Positions 51,714 to 51,888 of a DNA stretch of 51,888 nucleotides are shown here, piece by piece. Position numbers and translations under genes: made by a program. Below the pieces are notes generated by a model. That model worked only from the letters and a program-made list of their open reading frames with translations, was not told the origin of the DNA and ran no database searches. Every line of letters starts with the position of its first letter. The first letter of the stretch is position 1. This stretch comes from Methylobacterium sp. WSM2598 (GTDB lineage Bacteria > Pseudomonadota > Alphaproteobacteria > Rhizobiales > Beijerinckiaceae), in the NCBI RefSeq assembly GCF_000379105.1, contig NZ_KB900609.1, positions 6,789,605-6,841,492 of the forward strand, read 5' to 3'.

Positions 51714-51888
51714 GCAACACCTTGGTTCGGTTCACATCCTAGCATTACAGTTGCGTTTTTGTGCGTGCTGGCTGACGGCTGGCCCGGCTTGGCGTCCGGC
51801 GCTGCCGCCGCCGTTTGGCGTCTGACGCGCGCTGTTTGAGATGTGCCTGGCGGGCGGCCGCCTGATGCGCCCGTCGCCAGAGCGACCA
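51714..51888. other. Right edge, no supportable gene
   Basis: Short flank of the IS element running out of the window, with a T-rich patch near 51750. No gene can be named. Confidence 0.3.

Overview
The window looks like chromosome of a very GC-rich alphaproteobacterium of the Hyphomicrobiales, most likely Methylobacterium or a close relative. This is inferred from base composition, gene content (MucR-type regulator, OxlT-type oxalate/formate exchanger, Omp31-like barrel remnant, EGSVxMPG-type deformylase homologue) and dispersed intergenic repeats; the species cannot be fixed from sequence alone.

Left part, about 0.3-28.3 kb, is ordinary housekeeping chromosome: moaA with a divergent DUF971 gene, a quinone oxidoreductase, a LysR regulator, a soluble chemoreceptor-like protein containing a PilZ domain, an orphan amino-acid binding protein, a 3-hydroxyisobutyrate-dehydrogenase-family enzyme, miaA and serB with starts a few bases apart, a tag/HD/tyrosine-phosphatase cluster, mtnA, a LysE exporter, pyk, a SleB hydrolase, a deformylase-like gene, a DHDPS-family gene, an SDR, a panE-like gene and a ClC channel. 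Within it, 13.8-16.1 kb is a decaying block: a DUF5666 gene with several frame breaks, the tail of a DUF6502-like gene and an outer-membrane barrel with a frame break and a lost middle.

A tRNA-Gly(UCC) at 28.27 kb marks a change of character. From there to the right edge the DNA is accessory-like: two IS5/IS427-type remnants in opposite orientation (28.9-29.7 and 50.9-51.7 kb), an IS3 remnant, broken genes and long gene-poor stretches. Its centre is a run of same-strand genes (31.7-41.0 kb) starting with chromate resistance chrB-chrA and continuing with a secreted protein, a double-DUF1259 protein, an iron/manganese superoxide dismutase (chrC-like), a secreted beta-propeller, a Cj0069-family ATP-grasp-like protein, a Rap1a-like secreted protein, a frameshifted DUF606 transporter, a DUF3182 protein and an alpha/beta hydrolase. 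Next comes an amino-compound module (IclR regulator, class V aminotransferase, orphan binding protein), a LysR/DUF606/TauE group and an OxlT-type transporter.

Intergenic DNA is rich in structure: two families of dispersed repeats (three and four copies), a 157-bp element of three consecutive hairpins bounded by CTAG ends, two tandem arrays that start on the stop codons of minus-strand genes, and a palindrome with 26-bp perfect arms upstream of pyk. The best candidates for something undescribed are the extended chromate cluster with two ATP-grasp-like proteins, the triple-hairpin element and the two repeat families.
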